Of a stretch of DNA of 64,000 nt, positions 9,559 through 23,889 are shown in pieces; position 1 is the first letter of the stretch, and every line of letters starts with the position of its first letter. The notes under the pieces are model-generated. The model ran no database searches and was not told where the DNA came from. It worked only from the letters and a program-made list of their open reading frames with translations. Source of the stretch: Ricordea florida (Eukaryota; Cnidaria; Anthozoa; Corallimorpharia; Ricordeidae); NCBI GenBank assembly GCA_949710005.1, contig OX453276.1:20841149-20905148 (forward strand), in the 5' to 3' direction. The translations under genes were made by a program, and so were the position numbers.

Positions 9559-9940
9559 AGATATTTTTCCAAGACAGCTGATTTTAGAGCAGACTGCTCA
9601 AACAGCACTAAACTTCACTAAATCAGTGCTTATTAAACAGATTAGTTGTTAACTTTCAATTTTCACCATCTTGTTGCGTTTGTAATATACTTTAAGACGC
9701 ACTTTATCTTATGCTTGTACTTATTGTACAAGCTAAGATATGATACATGCAGTTTGCTGTCGAGAAACTCGGCCTCAACGATTTTGGTGAAAAGACATTA
9801 TAAGAGATTGTATGGGCTGAAGTACCGTCATCTAGGTGGGTAAGTTATCGAATCATTTGAAATCTTTTAACTATATTTAATAGTAGCTTAAGCACTAAAG
9901 TGTTATCGGCTAATGAAATTTTGGTTGCCACGATTCGATT

Positions 9941-10330
9941 CCCATCTTATTTAAGGAACATACAGTTTGATTCTACGCATGCGCATTTCAGACAAAAGCG
10001 GAAATCCGTAAAGTAACAAATAATTTATCATATCACGGTTTACAGAATCTCTCCTATTCTTAAACTTTGCAGATTTAAAGTATTACGGAAGGGCAATTAT
10101 TACTCTATAATTAAGATTCATTGTATTTGTTGATCATATTGATTTTAGACTGTGAGGATATTTTCCCAAGACAGCTGTCTTTAGAGCAGACTGCTCACAC
10201 AGCACTAAACTTAACTAAATCAGTGCTCATTACACAGATTAGTTGTTAAGTTGCAAGTTTCACCATCTTGTTGCGTTTGTAATATACCTTACGATGCCTT
10301 TTATCTTGTGCCTGTTCTTATTGTAGAAGC
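9941..10330. repeat. Divergent 390-bp block, occurrence 1
   Basis: The block spans the tail of one unit and the head of the next, so it is out of phase with the monomer as set here. Diagnostic variants in order are CCCATCTTATTTAAGGAACA, AAGCGGAAATCCGTAAAGTA, TATAATTAAG replacing TATAAATAAG, GTGAGGATATTTT, CAGCTGTCTTTAG, AACTTAACTAAATC, TTAAGTTGCAAG, ACCTTACGATGCC and GCCTGTTCTTATTGTAGAAG. The variants disrupt both the TATA-like motif and the hairpin. Flanking sequence returns to the ordinary families. Confidence 0.88.
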
Positions 10331-13300
10331 CAAGATATGATACATGCAGTTTGCTGTCAAGAAACTCGGCCTCAACGATTTTGGTGAAAGGACATTATAA
10401 GAGATTCTATGCGCAGAAGTACTGTCATCTAGGTGGGTAAGTTATAAAATCGTTTAAAATCTTTTAACTATATTTAATAGTAGCTTAAGCACTGAAGTGT
10501 TATCGGCAAATGAAATTTTCATAGCCACGATTCGATTTCAATCTTATTTAAAGACCACACAGTTTGATTCTACGCATGCGCACTTCAGACAAAAGCCGAC
10601 ATCCGTAAAAGAACATATAAATTATCATATCTCGGCTTACAGAATCTCTGCTTTTCCTTAACTCTGCAGATTTAAAGTATTACGGAAGGGCAATTATTAC
10701 CCTATAAATAAGATTCATTGTATTTGTTGATCATATTGATTTTAGACTGTGAAGATATTTTCCCAAGACAGCTGACTTTAGAGCAGACTGCTCAAACAGC
10801 ACTAAATTTCACTAAATCAGTGCTTATTAAACAGATTAGTTGTTAACTTTCAATTTTAACCATCTTGTTGCGTTTGTAATATACTTTAAGACGCACTTTA
10901 TCTGGTGCTTGTACTTATTGTACAAGCTAAGATATGATACATGCAGTTTGCTGTCAAGAAACTTGGCCTCAACGATTTTTCTGAAAAGACATTATAAGAG
11001 ATTGTATGGGCTAAAGTACCGTCATCTAGGTGGGTAAGTTATCGAATCATTTCAAATCTTTTAACTATATATAATAGTAGCTTAAGCACTGAAGTGTTAT
11101 CGGCAAATGAAATTTTGATAGCCACGATTCGATTTCAATCTTATTTAAAGACCACACAGTTTGATTCTACCCATGCGCACTTAAGACAAAAGCCCACATC
11201 CGTAAAATAACATATAAATTATCATATCTTGGCTTACAGAATCTCTGCTTTTCCTTAACTCTGCAGATTTAAAGTATTACGGAAGGGCAATTATTACCCT
11301 ATAAATAAGATTCATTGTATTTGTTGATCATATTGATTTTAGACTGTGAAGATATTTTCCCAAGACAGCTGACTTTAGAGCAGACTGCTCAAACAGCACT
11401 AAATTTCACTAAATCAGTGCTCATTACACAGATTAGTTGTTAACTTTTAATTTTCACCATCTTGTTGCGTTTGTAATATACTTTAAGACGCACTTTATCT
11501 GGTGCTTGTACTTATTGTACAAGCTAAGATATGATACATGCAGTTTGCTGTCAAGAAACTTGGCCTCAACGATTTTTCTGAAAAGACATTATAAGAGATT
11601 GTATGGGCTAAAGTACCGTCATCTAGGTGGGTAAGTTATCGAATCATTTCAAATCTTTTAACTATATATAATAGTAGCTTAAGCACTGAAGTGTTATCGG
11701 CAAATGAAATTTTGATAGCCACGATTCGATTTCAATCTTATTTAAAGACCACACAGTTTGATTCTACCCATGCGCACTTAAGACAAAAGCCCACATCCGT
11801 AAAATAACATATAATTTATCATATCTGGGCTTACAGAATCTCTGCTTTTCCTTAACTCTGCAGATTTAAAGTATTACGGAAGGGCAATTATTACCCTATA
11901 AATAAGATTCATTGTATTTGTTGATCATATTGATTTTAGACTGTGAAGATATTTTCCCAAGACAGCTGACTTTAGAGCAGACTGCTTAAACAGCACTAAA
12001 TTTCACTAAATCAGTGCTCATTACACAGATTAGTTGTTAACTTTCAATTTTCACCATCTTGTTGCGTTTGTAATATACTTCAAGACGCACTTTATCTGGT
12101 GCTTGTACTTATTGTAAAAGCTAAGATATGATACATGCAGTTTGCTGTCAAGAAACTCGGCCTCAACGATTTTGGTGAAAAGACATTATAAGAGATTGTA
12201 TGGGCTGAAGTACCGTCATCTAGGTGGGTAAGTTATCGAATCATTTGAAATCTTTTAACTATATTTAATAGTAGCTTAAGCACTGAAGTGTTATCGGCAA
12301 ATGACATTTTGATTGCCACGATTCGATTTCAATCTTATTTAAGGACCAGACAGTTTGATTCTACGCATGTGCATTTCAGAAAGAAAGCCGAAATCCGTAA
12401 AATAACAAATAATTTATCTTATCACGGTTTACAGAATCTCTCCTATTCTTAAACTTTGCAGATTTAAAGTATTAGGGAAGGGCAATTATTACCCTATAAA
12501 TAAGATTCATTGTATTTGTTGATCATATTGATTTTAGACTGTGAAGATATTTTCCCAAGACAGCTGACTTTACAGCAGACTGCTTAAACAGCACTAAACT
12601 TCACTAAATTAGTTCTCATTACACAGATTAGTTGTTAACTTGCAAGTTTCACCATCTTGTTGCGTTTGTAATATACTTTAAGACGCACTTTATCTGGTGC
12701 TTGTACTTATTGTACAAGCTAAGATATGATACATGCATTTTGCTGTCAAGAAACTCGGCCTCAACGATTTTTGTGAAAAGACATTATAAGAGATTGTATG
12801 GGCTGAAGTACCGTCATCTAGGTGGGTAAGTTATCGAATCATTTGAAATCTTTTAACTATATTTAATAGTAGCTTAAGCACTGAAGTGTTATCGGCAAAT
12901 GAAATTTTGATTGCCACGATTCGATTTCAATCTTATTTAAGGACCAGACAGTTTGATTCTACGCATGTGCATTTCAGAAAAAAAGCCAAAATCCGTAAAA
13001 TAACAAATAATTTATCATATCACGGTTTACAGAATCTCTCCTATTCTTAAACTTTGCAGATTTAAAGTATTAGGGAAGGGCAATTATTACCCTATAAATA
13101 AGATTCATTGTATTTGTTGATCATATTGATTTTAGACTGTGAAGATATTTTCCCAAGACATCTGACTTTACAGCAGACTGCTTAAACAGCACTAAACTTC
13201 ACTAAATTAGTTCTCATTACACAGATTAGTTGTTAACTTGCAAGTTTCACCATCTTGTTGCGTTTGTAATATACTTTAAGACGCACTTTATCTTGTGGTT

Positions 13301-15315
13301 GAAGTTATTGTACAAGCTAAGATATGATACATGCAGTTTGCTGTCAAGAAACTCGGCCTCAACGATTTTTGTGAAAAGACATTATAAGAGATTGTATGGG
13401 CTGAAGTACCGTCATCTAGGTGGGTAAGTTATCGAATCATTTGAAATCTTTTAACTATATTTAATAGTAGCTTAAGCACTGAAGTGTTATCGGCAAATGA
13501 CATTTTGATTGCCACGATTCGATTTCAATCTTATTTAAGGACCAGACAGTTTAGTTCTACGCATGCGCACTTCAGACAAAAGACGAAATCCGTAAAATAA
13601 CAAATAATTTATCATATCACGGTTTACAGAATCTCTCCTATTCTTAAACTTTGCAGATTTAAAGTATTACGGAAGGGCAATTATTACTCTATAAATAAGA
13701 TTCATTGTATTTGTTGATCATATTGATTTTAGACTGTGAAGATATTTTCCCAAGACAGCTGACTATAGAGCAGACTGCTTAAACAGCACCAAATTTCAGT
13801 AAATCAGTGCTCATTACACAGATTAGTTGTTAACTTTCAATTTTCACCATCTTGTTGCGTTTGTAATATACTTTAAGACGCACTTTATCTGGTGCTTGTA
13901 CTTATTGTACAAGCTAAGATATGATACATGCAGTTTGCTGTCAAGAAACTCGGCCTCAACGATTTTGGTGAAAAGACATTATAAGAGATTGTATGGGCTG
14001 AAGTACCGTCATCTAGGTGGGTAAGTTATCGAATCATTTGAAATCTTTTAACTATATTTAATAGTAGCTTAAGCACTGAAGTGTTATCGGCAAATGAAAT
14101 TTTGATTGCCACGATTCGATTTCAATCTTATTTAAGGACCAGACAGTTTGATTCTATGCATGTGCATTTCAGAAAAAAAGCCGAAATCCGTAAAATAACA
14201 AATAATTTATCATATCACGGTTTACAGAATCTCTCCTATTCTTAAACTTTGCAGATTTAAAATATTAGGGAAGGGCAAATATTACCCTATAAATAAGATT
14301 CATTGTATTTGTTGATCATATTGATTTTAGACTGTGAAGATATTTTCCCAAGACAGCTGACTTTACAGCAGACTGCTTAAACAGCACTAAACTTCACTAA
14401 ATTAGTTCTCATTACACAGATTAGTTGTTAACTTGCAAGTTTCACCATCTTGTTGCGTTTTTAATATACTTTAAGACGCACTTTATCTGGTGCTTGTACT
14501 TATTGTACAAGCTAAGATATGATACATGCAGTTTGCTGTCAAGAAACTCGGCCTCAACGATTTTTGTGAAAAGACATTATAAGAGATTGTATGGGCTAAA
14601 GTACCGTCATCTAGGTGGGTAAGTTATCGAATCATTTGAAATCTTTTAACTATATTTAATAGTAGCTTAAGCACTGAAGTGTTATCGGCAAATTAAATTT
14701 TGATAGCCACGATTCGATTTCAATCTTATTTAAAGACCACACAGTTTGATTCTACGCATGCGCACTTCAGACAAAAGCCGACATCCGTAAAATAACATAT
14801 AAATTATCATATCTCGGCTTACAGAATCTCTGCTTTTCCTTAACTCTGCAGATTTAAAGTATTACGGAAGGGCAATTATTACCCTATAAATAAGATTCAT
14901 TGTATTTGTTGATCATATTGATTTTAGACTGTGAAGATATTTTCCCAAGACAGCTGACTTTAGAGCAGACTGCTCAAACAGCACTAAATTTCACTAAATC
15001 AGTGCTTATTAAACAGATTAGTTGTTAACTTTCAATTTTCACCATTTTGTTGCGTTTGTAATATATTTAAGACGCACTTTATCTGGTGCTTGTAGTTATT
15101 GTACAAGCTAAGATATGATACATGCAGTTTGCTGTCAAGAAACTCGGACTCAACGATTTTTGTGAAAAGACATTATAAGAGATTGTATGGGCTGAAGTAC
15201 CGTCATCTAGGTGGGTAAGTTATCGAATCATTTGAAATCTTTTAACTATATTTAATAGTAGCTTAAGCACTGAAGTGTTATCGGCAAATGAAATTTTGAT
15301 AGCCACGATTCGATT

Positions 15316-15705
15316 CCCATCTTATTAAAGGAACATACAGTTTGATTCTTCGCATGTGCATTTCAGACAAAAGCGGAAATCCGTAAAGTAACAAATAATT
15401 TATCATGTCACGGTTAACAGAATCTCTCCTATTCTTAAACTTTGCAGATTTAAAGTATTACGGAAGGGCAATTATTACTCTATAATTAAGATTCATTGTA
15501 TTTGTTGATCATATTGATTTTAGACTGTGAGGATATTTTCCCAAGACAGCTGTCTTTAGAGCAGACTGCTCAAACAGCACTAAACTTAACTAAATCAGTG
15601 CTCATTACACAGATTAGTTGTTAAGTTGCAAGTTTCACCATCTTGTTGTGTTTGTAATATACCTTACGATGCCTTTTATCTTGTGCCTGTTCTTATTGTA
15701 GAAGC
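15316..15705. repeat. Divergent 390-bp block, occurrence 2
   Basis: It carries the same ordered set of diagnostic variants as 9941-10330, nine units downstream. Small private changes are present: CATCTTATTAAAGG, CATGTCACGGTTAACAG and CTTGTTGTGTTTG. It is therefore a related but independently drifting copy and not part of the recent five-unit HOR. Confidence 0.88.
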
Positions 15706-16126
15706 TAAGATATGATACATGCAGTTTGCTGTCAAGAAACTCGGCCTTAACGCTTTTTGTGAAAAGACATTATAAGAGATTGTATGGGCTGAAGTACCGT
15801 CATCTAGGTGGGTAAGTTATCGAATCATTTCAAATCTTTTAACTATATTTAATAGTAGCTTAAGCACTGAAGTGTTATCGGCAAATGAAATTTTGATTGC
15901 CACGATTCGATTTCAATCTTATTTAAAGACCAGACAGTTTGATTCTACGCATGCGCACTTCAGACAAAAGCCCACATCCGTAAAATAACATATAAATTAT
16001 CATATCTCGGCTTACAGAATCCTGCTTTTCCTTAAATCTGCAGATTTAAAGTATTACGGAAGGGCAATTATTACCCTATAAATAAGATTCATTGTATTTG
16101 TTGATCATATTGATTTTAGACAGTGA

Positions 16127-19111
16127 AGATATTTTCCCAAGACAGCTGACTTTAGAGCAGACTGCTCAAACAGCACTAAATTTCACTAAATCCTTGCTTA
16201 TTAAACAGATTAGGTGTTAACTTTCAATTTTCACCATTTTGTTGCGTTTGTAATATACTTTAAGACGCACATTATCTGGTGCTTGTAGTTATTGTACAAG
16301 CTAAGATATGATACATGCAGTTTGCTGTCAAGAAACTCGGCCTCAACGATTTTTGTGAAAAGACATTATAAGAGATTGTATGGGCTGAAGTACCGTCATC
16401 TAGGTGGGTAAGTTATCGAATCATTTGAAATCTTTTAACTATATTTAATAGTAGCTTAAGCACTAAATTGTTATCGGCAAATAAAATTTTGATTGCCACG
16501 ATTCGATTCCCATCTTATTTAAGGAACATACAGTTTGATTCTACGCATTCGCATTTTAGACAAAAGCGGAAATCCGTAAAGTAACAAATAATTTATCATA
16601 TCACGGTTTACAGAATCTCTCCTATTCTTAAACTTTGCAGATTTAAAGTATTACGGAAGGGCAATTATTACTCTATAATTAAGATTCATTGTATTTGTTG
16701 ATCATATTGATTTTAGACTGTGAGGATATTTTCCCAAGACAGCTGTCTTTAGAGCAGACTGCTCAAACAGCACTAAACTTAACTAAATCAGTGCTCATTA
16801 CACAGATTAGTTGTTAAGTTGCAAGTTTCACCATCTTGTTGCGTTTGTAATATACCTTACGATGCCTTTTATCTTGTGCCTGTTCTTATTGTAGAAGCTA
16901 AGATTTGATAGATGCAGTTTGCTGTCAAGAAACTCGGCCTCAACGATTTTGGTGAAAAGACATTATAAGAGATTGTATGGGCTAAAGTACCGTCATCTAG
17001 GTGGGTAAGTTATCGAATCATTTGAAATCTTTTAACTATATTTAATAGTAGCTTAAGCACTAAAGTGTTATCGGCAAATGAAATTTTGATTGCCACGATT
17101 CGATTTCAATCTTATTTAAGGACCAGACAGTTTAATTCTACGCATGTGCATTTCAGAAAAAAAGCCGAAATCCGTAAAATAACAAATAATTTATCATATC
17201 ACGGTTTACAGAATCTCTCCTATTCTTAAACTTTGCAGATTTAAAGTATTAGGGAAGGGCAATTATTACCCTATAAATAAGATTCATTGTATTTGTTGAT
17301 CATATTGATTTTAGACTGTGAAGATATTTTCCCAAGACAGCTGACTTTACAGCAGACTGCTTAAACAGCACTAAACTTCACTAAATTAGTTCTCATTACA
17401 CAGATTAGTTGTTAACTTGCAAGTTTCACCATCTTGTTGCGTTTGTAATATACTTTAAGACGCACTTTATCTGGTGCTTGTACTTATTGTACAAGCTAAG
17501 ATATGATACATGCAGTTTGCTGTCAAGAAACTCGGCCTCAACGATTTTTGTGAAAAGACATTATAAGAGATTGTATGGGCTGAAGTACCGTCATCTAGGT
17601 GGGTAAGTTATCGAATCATTTGAAATCTTTTAACTATATTTAATAGTAGCTTAAGCACTGAAGTGTTATCGGCAAATGAAATTTTGATTGCCACGATTCG
17701 ATTTCAATCTTATTTAAGGACCAGACAGTTTGATTCTACGCATGTGCATTTCAGAAAAAACACCAAAATCCGTAAAATAACAAATAATTTATCATATCAC
17801 GGTTTACAGAATCTCTCCTATTCTTAAACTTTGCAGATTTAAAGTATTAGGGAAGGGCAATTATTACCCTATAAATAAGATTCATTGTATTTGTTGATCA
17901 TATTGATTTTAGACTGTGAAGATATTTTCCCAAGACATCTGACTTTACAGCAGACTGCTTAAACAGCACTAAACTTCACTAAATTAGTTCTCATTACACA
18001 GATTAGTTGTTAACTTGCAAGTTTCACCATCTTGTTGCGTTTGTAATATACTTTAAGACGCACTTTATCTGGTGCTTGTACATATTGTACAAGCTAAGAT
18101 ATGATACATGCAGTTTGTTGTCAAGAAACTCGGCCTTAACGATTTTTCTGAAAAGACATTATAAGAGATTGTATGGGCTGAAGTACCGTCATCTAGGTGG
18201 GTAAGTTATCGAATCATTTGAAATCTTTTAACTATATTTAATAGTAGCTTAAGCACTGAAGTGTTATCGGCAAATGAAATTTTGATAGCCACGATTCGAT
18301 TTCAATCTTATTTAAAGACCAGACAGTTTGATTCTACGCATGCGCACTTCAGACAAAAGCCGACATCCGTAAAATAACATATAAATTATCATATCTTGGC
18401 TTACAGAATCCTGCTTTTCCTTAACTCTGCAGATTTAAAGTATTACGGAAGGGCAATTATTACCCTATAAATAAGATTCATTGTATTTGTTGATCATATT
18501 GATTTTAGACAGTGAAGATATTTTCCCAAGACAGCTGACTTTAGAGCAGACTGCTCAAACAGCACTAAATTTCACTAAATCAGTGCTTATTAAACAGATT
18601 AGTTGTTAACTTTCAATTTTCACCATTTTGTTGCGTTTGTAATATACTTTAAGACGCACATTATCTGGTGCTTGCAGTTATTGTACAAGCTAAGATATGA
18701 TACATGCAGTTTGTTGTCAAGAAACTCGGCCTTAACGATTTTTCTGAAAAGACATTATAAGAGATTGTATGGGCTGAAGTACCGTCATCTAGGTGGGTAA
18801 GTTATCGAATCATTTGAAATCTTTTAACTATATTTAATAGTAGCTTAAGCACTGAAGTGTTATCGGCAAATGAAATTTTGATAGCCACGATTCGATTTCA
18901 ATCTTATTTAAAGACCAGACAGTTTGATTCTACGCATGCGCACTTCAGACAAAAGCCGACATCCGTAAAATAACATATAAATTATCATATCTTGGCTTAC
19001 AGAATCCTGCTTTTCCTTAACTCTGCAGATTTAAAGTATTACGGAAGGGCAATTATTACCCTATAAATAAGATTCATTGTATTTGTTGATCATATTGATT
19101 TTAGACAGTGA
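16127..19111. repeat. Five-unit higher-order repeat, copy 1 (2985 bp)
   Basis: Units 28-32. The order of unit types is: divergent-tail unit with CACATTATCTGGTGCTTGTAG; divergent-head unit (block at 16509-16898); C unit; C unit with TGTACATATTGTACAAG and CTGAAAAGAC; F unit with CACCATTTTGTTGCG and TTGCAGTTATTG. All recur at +2985. Copy 1 differs from copy 2 near its left edge (TCCTTGCTTATT and TAGGTGTTAAC against TCAGTGCTTATT and TAGTTGTTAAC), which may mark the duplication boundary. Tails in the last two units have CAGAATCCTGC, missing two bases of CAGAATCTCTGC. Confidence 0.93.
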
Positions 19112-22096
19112 TGATATTTTCCCAAGACAGCTGACTTTAGAGCAGACTGCTCAAACAGCACTAAATTTCACTAAATCAGTGCTTATTAAACAGATTAGTT
19201 GTTAACTTTCAATTTTCACCATTTTGTTGCGTTTGTAATATACTTTAAGACGCACATTATCTGGTGCTTGTAGTTATTGTACAAGCTAAGATATGATACA
19301 TGCAGTTTGCTGTCAAGAAACTCGGCCTCAACGATTTTTGTGAAAAGACATTATAAGAGATTGTATGGGCTGAAGTACCGTCATCTAGGTGGGTAAGTTA
19401 TCGAATCATTTGAAATCTTTTAACTATATTTAATAGTAGCTTAAGCACTAAATTGTTATCGGCAAATAAAATTTTGATTGCCACGATTCGATTCCCATCT
19501 TATTTAAGGAACATACAGTTTGATTCTACGCATTCGCATTTTAGACAAAAGCGGAAATCCGTAAAGTAACAAATAATTTATCATATCACGGTTTACAGAA
19601 TCTCTCCTATTCTTAAACTTTGCAGATTTAAAGTATTACGGAAGGGCAATTATTACTCTATAATTAAGATTCATTGTATTTGTTGATCATATTGATTTTA
19701 GACTGTGAGGATATTTTCCCAAGACAGCTGTCTTTAGAGCAGACTGCTCAAACAGCACTAAACTTAACTAAATCAGTGCTCATTACACAGATTAGTTGTT
19801 AAGTTGCAAGTTTCACCATCTTGTTGCGTTTGTAATATACCTTACGATGCCTTTTATCTTGTGCCTGTTCTTATTGTAGAAGCTAAGATTTGATAGATGC
19901 AGTTTGCTGTCAAGAAACTCGGCCTCAACGATTTTGGTGAAAAGACATTATAAGAGATTGTATGTGCTAAAGTACCGTCATCTAGGTGGGTAAGTTATCG
20001 AATCATTTGAAATCTTTTAACTATATTTAATAGTAGCTTAAGCACTAAAGTGTTATCGGCAAATGAAATTTTGATTGCCACGATTCGATTTCAATCTTAT
20101 TTAAGGACCAGACAGTTTAATTCTACGCATGTGCATTTCAGAAAAAAAGCCGAAATCCGTAAAATAACAAATAATTTATCATATCACGGTTTACAGAATC
20201 TCTCCTATTCTTAAACTTTGCAGATTTAAAGTATTAGGGAAGGGCAATTATTACCCTATAAATAAGATTCATTGTATTTGTTGATCATATTGATTTTAGA
20301 CTGTGAAGATATTTTCCCAAGACAGCTGACTTTACAGCAGACTGATTAAACAGCACTAAACTTCACTAAATTAGTTCTCATTACACAGATTAGTTGTTAA
20401 CTTGCAAGTTTCACCATCTTGTTGCGTTTGTAATATACTTTAAGACGCACTTTATCTGGTGCTTGTACTTATTGTACAAGCTAAGATATGATACATGCAG
20501 TTTGCTGTCAAGAAACTCGGCCTCAACGATTTTTGTGAAAAGACATTATAAGAGATTGTATGGGCTGAAGTACCGTCATCTAGGTGGGTAAGTTATCGAA
20601 TCATTTGAAATCTTTTAACTATATTTAATAGTAGCTTAAGCACTGAAGTGTTATCGGCAAATGAAATTTTGATTGCCACGATTCGATTTCAATCTTATTT
20701 AAGGACCAGACAGTTTGATTCTACGCATGTGCATTTCAGAAAAAACACCAAAATCCGTAAAATAACAAATAATTTATCATATCACGGTTTACAGAATCTC
20801 TCCTATTCTTAAACTTTGCAGATTTAAAGTATTAGGGAAGGGCAATTATTACCCTATAAATAAGATTCATTGTATTTGTTGATCATATTGATTTTAGACT
20901 GTGAAGATATTTTCCCAAGACATCTGACTTTACAGCAGACTGCTTAAACAGCACTAAACTTCACTAAATTAGTTCTCATTACACAGATTAGTTGTTAACT
21001 TGCAAGTTTCACCATCTTGTTGCGTTTGTAATATACTTTAAGACGCACTTTATCTGGTGCTTGTACATATTGTACAAGCTAAGATATGATACATGCAGTT
21101 TGTTGTCAAGAAACTCGGCCTTAACGATTTTTCTGAAAAGACATTATAAGAGATTGTATGGGCTGAAGTACCGTCATCTAGGTGGGTAAGTTATCGAATC
21201 ATTTGAAATCTTTTAACTATATTTAATAGTAGCTTAAGCACTGAAGTGTTATCGGCAAATGAAATTTTGATAGCCACGATTCGATTTCAATCTTATTTAA
21301 AGACCAGACAGTTTGATTCTACGCATGCGCACTTCAGACAAAAGCCGACATCCGTAAAATAACATATAAATTATCATATCTTGGCTTACAGAATCCTGCT
21401 TTTCCTTAACTCTGCAGATTTAAAGTATTACGGAAGGGCAATTATTACCCTATAAATAAGATTCATTGTATTTGTTGATCATATTGATTTTAGACAGTGA
21501 AGATATTTTCCCAAGACAGCTGACTTTAGAGCAGACTGCTCAAACAGCACTAAATTTCACTAAATCAGTGCTTATTAAACAGATTAGTTGTTAACTTTCA
21601 ATTTTCACCATTTTGTTGCGTTTGTAATATACTTTAAGACGCACATTATCTGGTGCTTGCAGTTATTGTACAAGCTAAGATATGATACATGCAGTTTGTT
21701 GTCAAGAAACTCGGCCTTAACGATTTTTCTGAAAAGACATTATAAGAGATTGTATGGGCTGAAGTACCGTCATCTAGGTGGGTAAGTTATCGAATCATTT
21801 GAAATCTTTTAACTATATTTAATAGTAGCTTAAGCACTGAAGTGTTATCGGCAAATGAAATTTTGATAGCCACGATTCGATTTCAATCTTATTTAAAGAC
21901 CAGACAGTTTGATTCTACGCATGCGCACTTCAGACAAAAGCCGACATCCGTAAAATAACATATAAATTATCATATCTTGGCTTACAGAATCCTGCTTTTC
22001 CTTAACTCTGCAGATTTAAAGTATTACGGAAGGGCAATTATTACCCTATAAATAAGATTCATTGTATTTGTTGATCATATTGATTTTAGACAGTGA
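19112..22096. repeat. Five-unit higher-order repeat, copy 2 (2985 bp)
   Basis: Units 33-37 repeat copy 1 unit for unit, including private markers AAAAAACACCAAAATCC and GACATCTGACTTTACAG. I noticed only scattered single-base differences, for example ACTGATTAAACAG here against ACTGCTTAAACAG in copy 1, and GTATGTGCTAAAG against GTATGGGCTAAAG. The divergent 390-bp block sits at 19494-19883. Confidence 0.93.
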
Positions 22097-23889
22097 TGAT
22101 ATTTTCCCAAGACAGCTGACTTTAGAGCAGACTGCTCAAACAGCACTAAATTTCACTAAATCAGTGCTTATTAAACAGATTAGTTGTTAACTTTCAATTT
22201 TCACCATTTTGTTGCGTTTGTAATATACTTTAAGACGCACATTATCTGGTGCTTGTAGTTATTGTACAAGCTAAGATATGATACATGCAGTTTGCTGTCA
22301 AGAAACTCGGCCTCAACGATTTTTGTGAAAAGACATTATAAGAGATTGTATGGGCTGAAGTACCGTCATCTAGGTGGGTAAGTTATCGAATCATTTGAAA
22401 TCTTTTAACTATATTTAATAGTAGCTTAAGCACTAAATTGTTATCGGCAAATAAAATTTTGATTGCCACGATTCGATTCCCATCTTATTTAAGGAACATA
22501 CAGTTTGATTCTACGCATTCGCATTTTAGACAAAAGCGGAAATCCGTAAAGTAACAAATAATTTATCATATCACGGTTTACAGAATCTCTCCTATTCTTA
22601 AACTTTGCAGATTTAAAGTATTACGGAAGGGCAATTATTACTCTATAATTAAGATTCATTGTATTTGTTGATCATATTGATTTTAGACTGTGAGGATATT
22701 TTCCCAAGACAGCTGTCTTTAGAGCAGACTGCTCAAACAGCACTAAACTTAACTAAATCAGTGCTCATTACACAGATTAGTTGTTAAGTTGCAAGTTTCA
22801 CCATCTTGTTGCGTTTGTAATATACCTTACGATGCCTTTTATCTTGTGCCTGTTCTTATTGTAGAAGCTAAGATTTGATAGATGCAGTTTGCTGTCAAGA
22901 AACTCGGCCTCAACGATTTTGGTGAAAAGACATTATAAGAGATTGTATGGGCTAAAGTACCGTCATCTAGGTGGGTAAGTTATCGAATCATTTGAAATCT
23001 TTTAACTATATTTAATAGTAGCTTAAGCACTAAAGTGTTATCGGCAAATGAAATTTTGATTGCCACGATTCGATTTCAATCTTATTTAAGGACCAGACAG
23101 TTTGATTCTACGCATGTGCATTTCAGAAAAAAAGCCGAAATCCGTAAAATAACAAATAATTTATCATATCACGGTTTACAGAATCTCTCCTATTCTTAAA
23201 CTTTGCAGATTTAAAGTATTAGGGAAGGGCAATTATTACCCTATAAATAAGATTCATTGTATTTGTTGATCATATTGATTTTAGACTGTGAAGATATTTT
23301 CCCAAGACAGCTGACTTTACAGCAGACTGCTTAAACAGCACTAAACTTCACTAAATTAGTTCTCATTACACAGATTAGTTGTTAACTTGCAAGTTTCACC
23401 ATCTTGTTGCGTTTGTAATATACTTTAAGACGCACTTTATCTGGTGCTTGTACTTATTGTACAAGCTAAGATATGATACATGCAGTTTGCTGTCAAGAAA
23501 CTCGGCCTCAACGATTTTTGTGAAAAGACATTATAAGAGATTGTATGGGCTGAAGTACCGTCATCTAGGTGGGTAAGTTATCGAATCATTTGAAATCTTT
23601 TAACTATATTAAATAGTAGCTTAAGCACTGAAGTGTTATCGGCAAATGAAATTTGGATTGCCACGATTCGATTTCAATCTTATTTAAGGACCAGAAAGTT
23701 TGATTCTACGCATGTGCATTTCAGAAAAAAAGCCAAAATCCGTAAAATAACAAATAATTTATCATATCACGGTTTACAGAATCTCTCCTATTCTTAAACT
23801 TTGCAGATTTAAAGTATTAGGGAAGGGCAATTATTACCCTATAAATAAGATTCATTGTATTTGTTGATCATATTGATTTTAGACTGTGA
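22097..23889. repeat. Five-unit higher-order repeat, partial copy 3 (first three units)
   Basis: Units 38-40 match units 33-35 at an offset of 2985 bp, including the divergent block at 22479-22868. Similarity weakens after about 23.6 kb, where AAATAGTAG, ATTTGGATTGCC and CCAGAAAGTTTG are private. The next unit is of another family, so this copy is truncated. Confidence 0.9.

Larger units (their letters stand above)
9559..16126. repeat. Units 17-27, mixed subfamilies
   Basis: This stretch mixes F, C and divergent units without a simple period. Units 19 and 20 (landmarks 10840 and 11437) are almost identical neighbours, sharing CTGAAAAGAC, ATATATAATAGTAG and CTACCCATGCGCACTTAAG, so they are a one-unit duplication. 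Units 17-18 and 26-27 contain the divergent 390-bp block (9941-10330 and 15316-15705). Unit 26 lacks three bases in AATATATTTAAG, which breaks its open frame. Several units here have lost the 65-codon frame. Confidence 0.88.

Noticed and set aside
19107-19113. Box C-like GTGATGA followed by CTGA about 20 bases later (also at about 22.09 kb)
   Set aside because: Created by a single change in two duplicated units, while all other units read GTGAAGA. It is not a conserved snoRNA feature.
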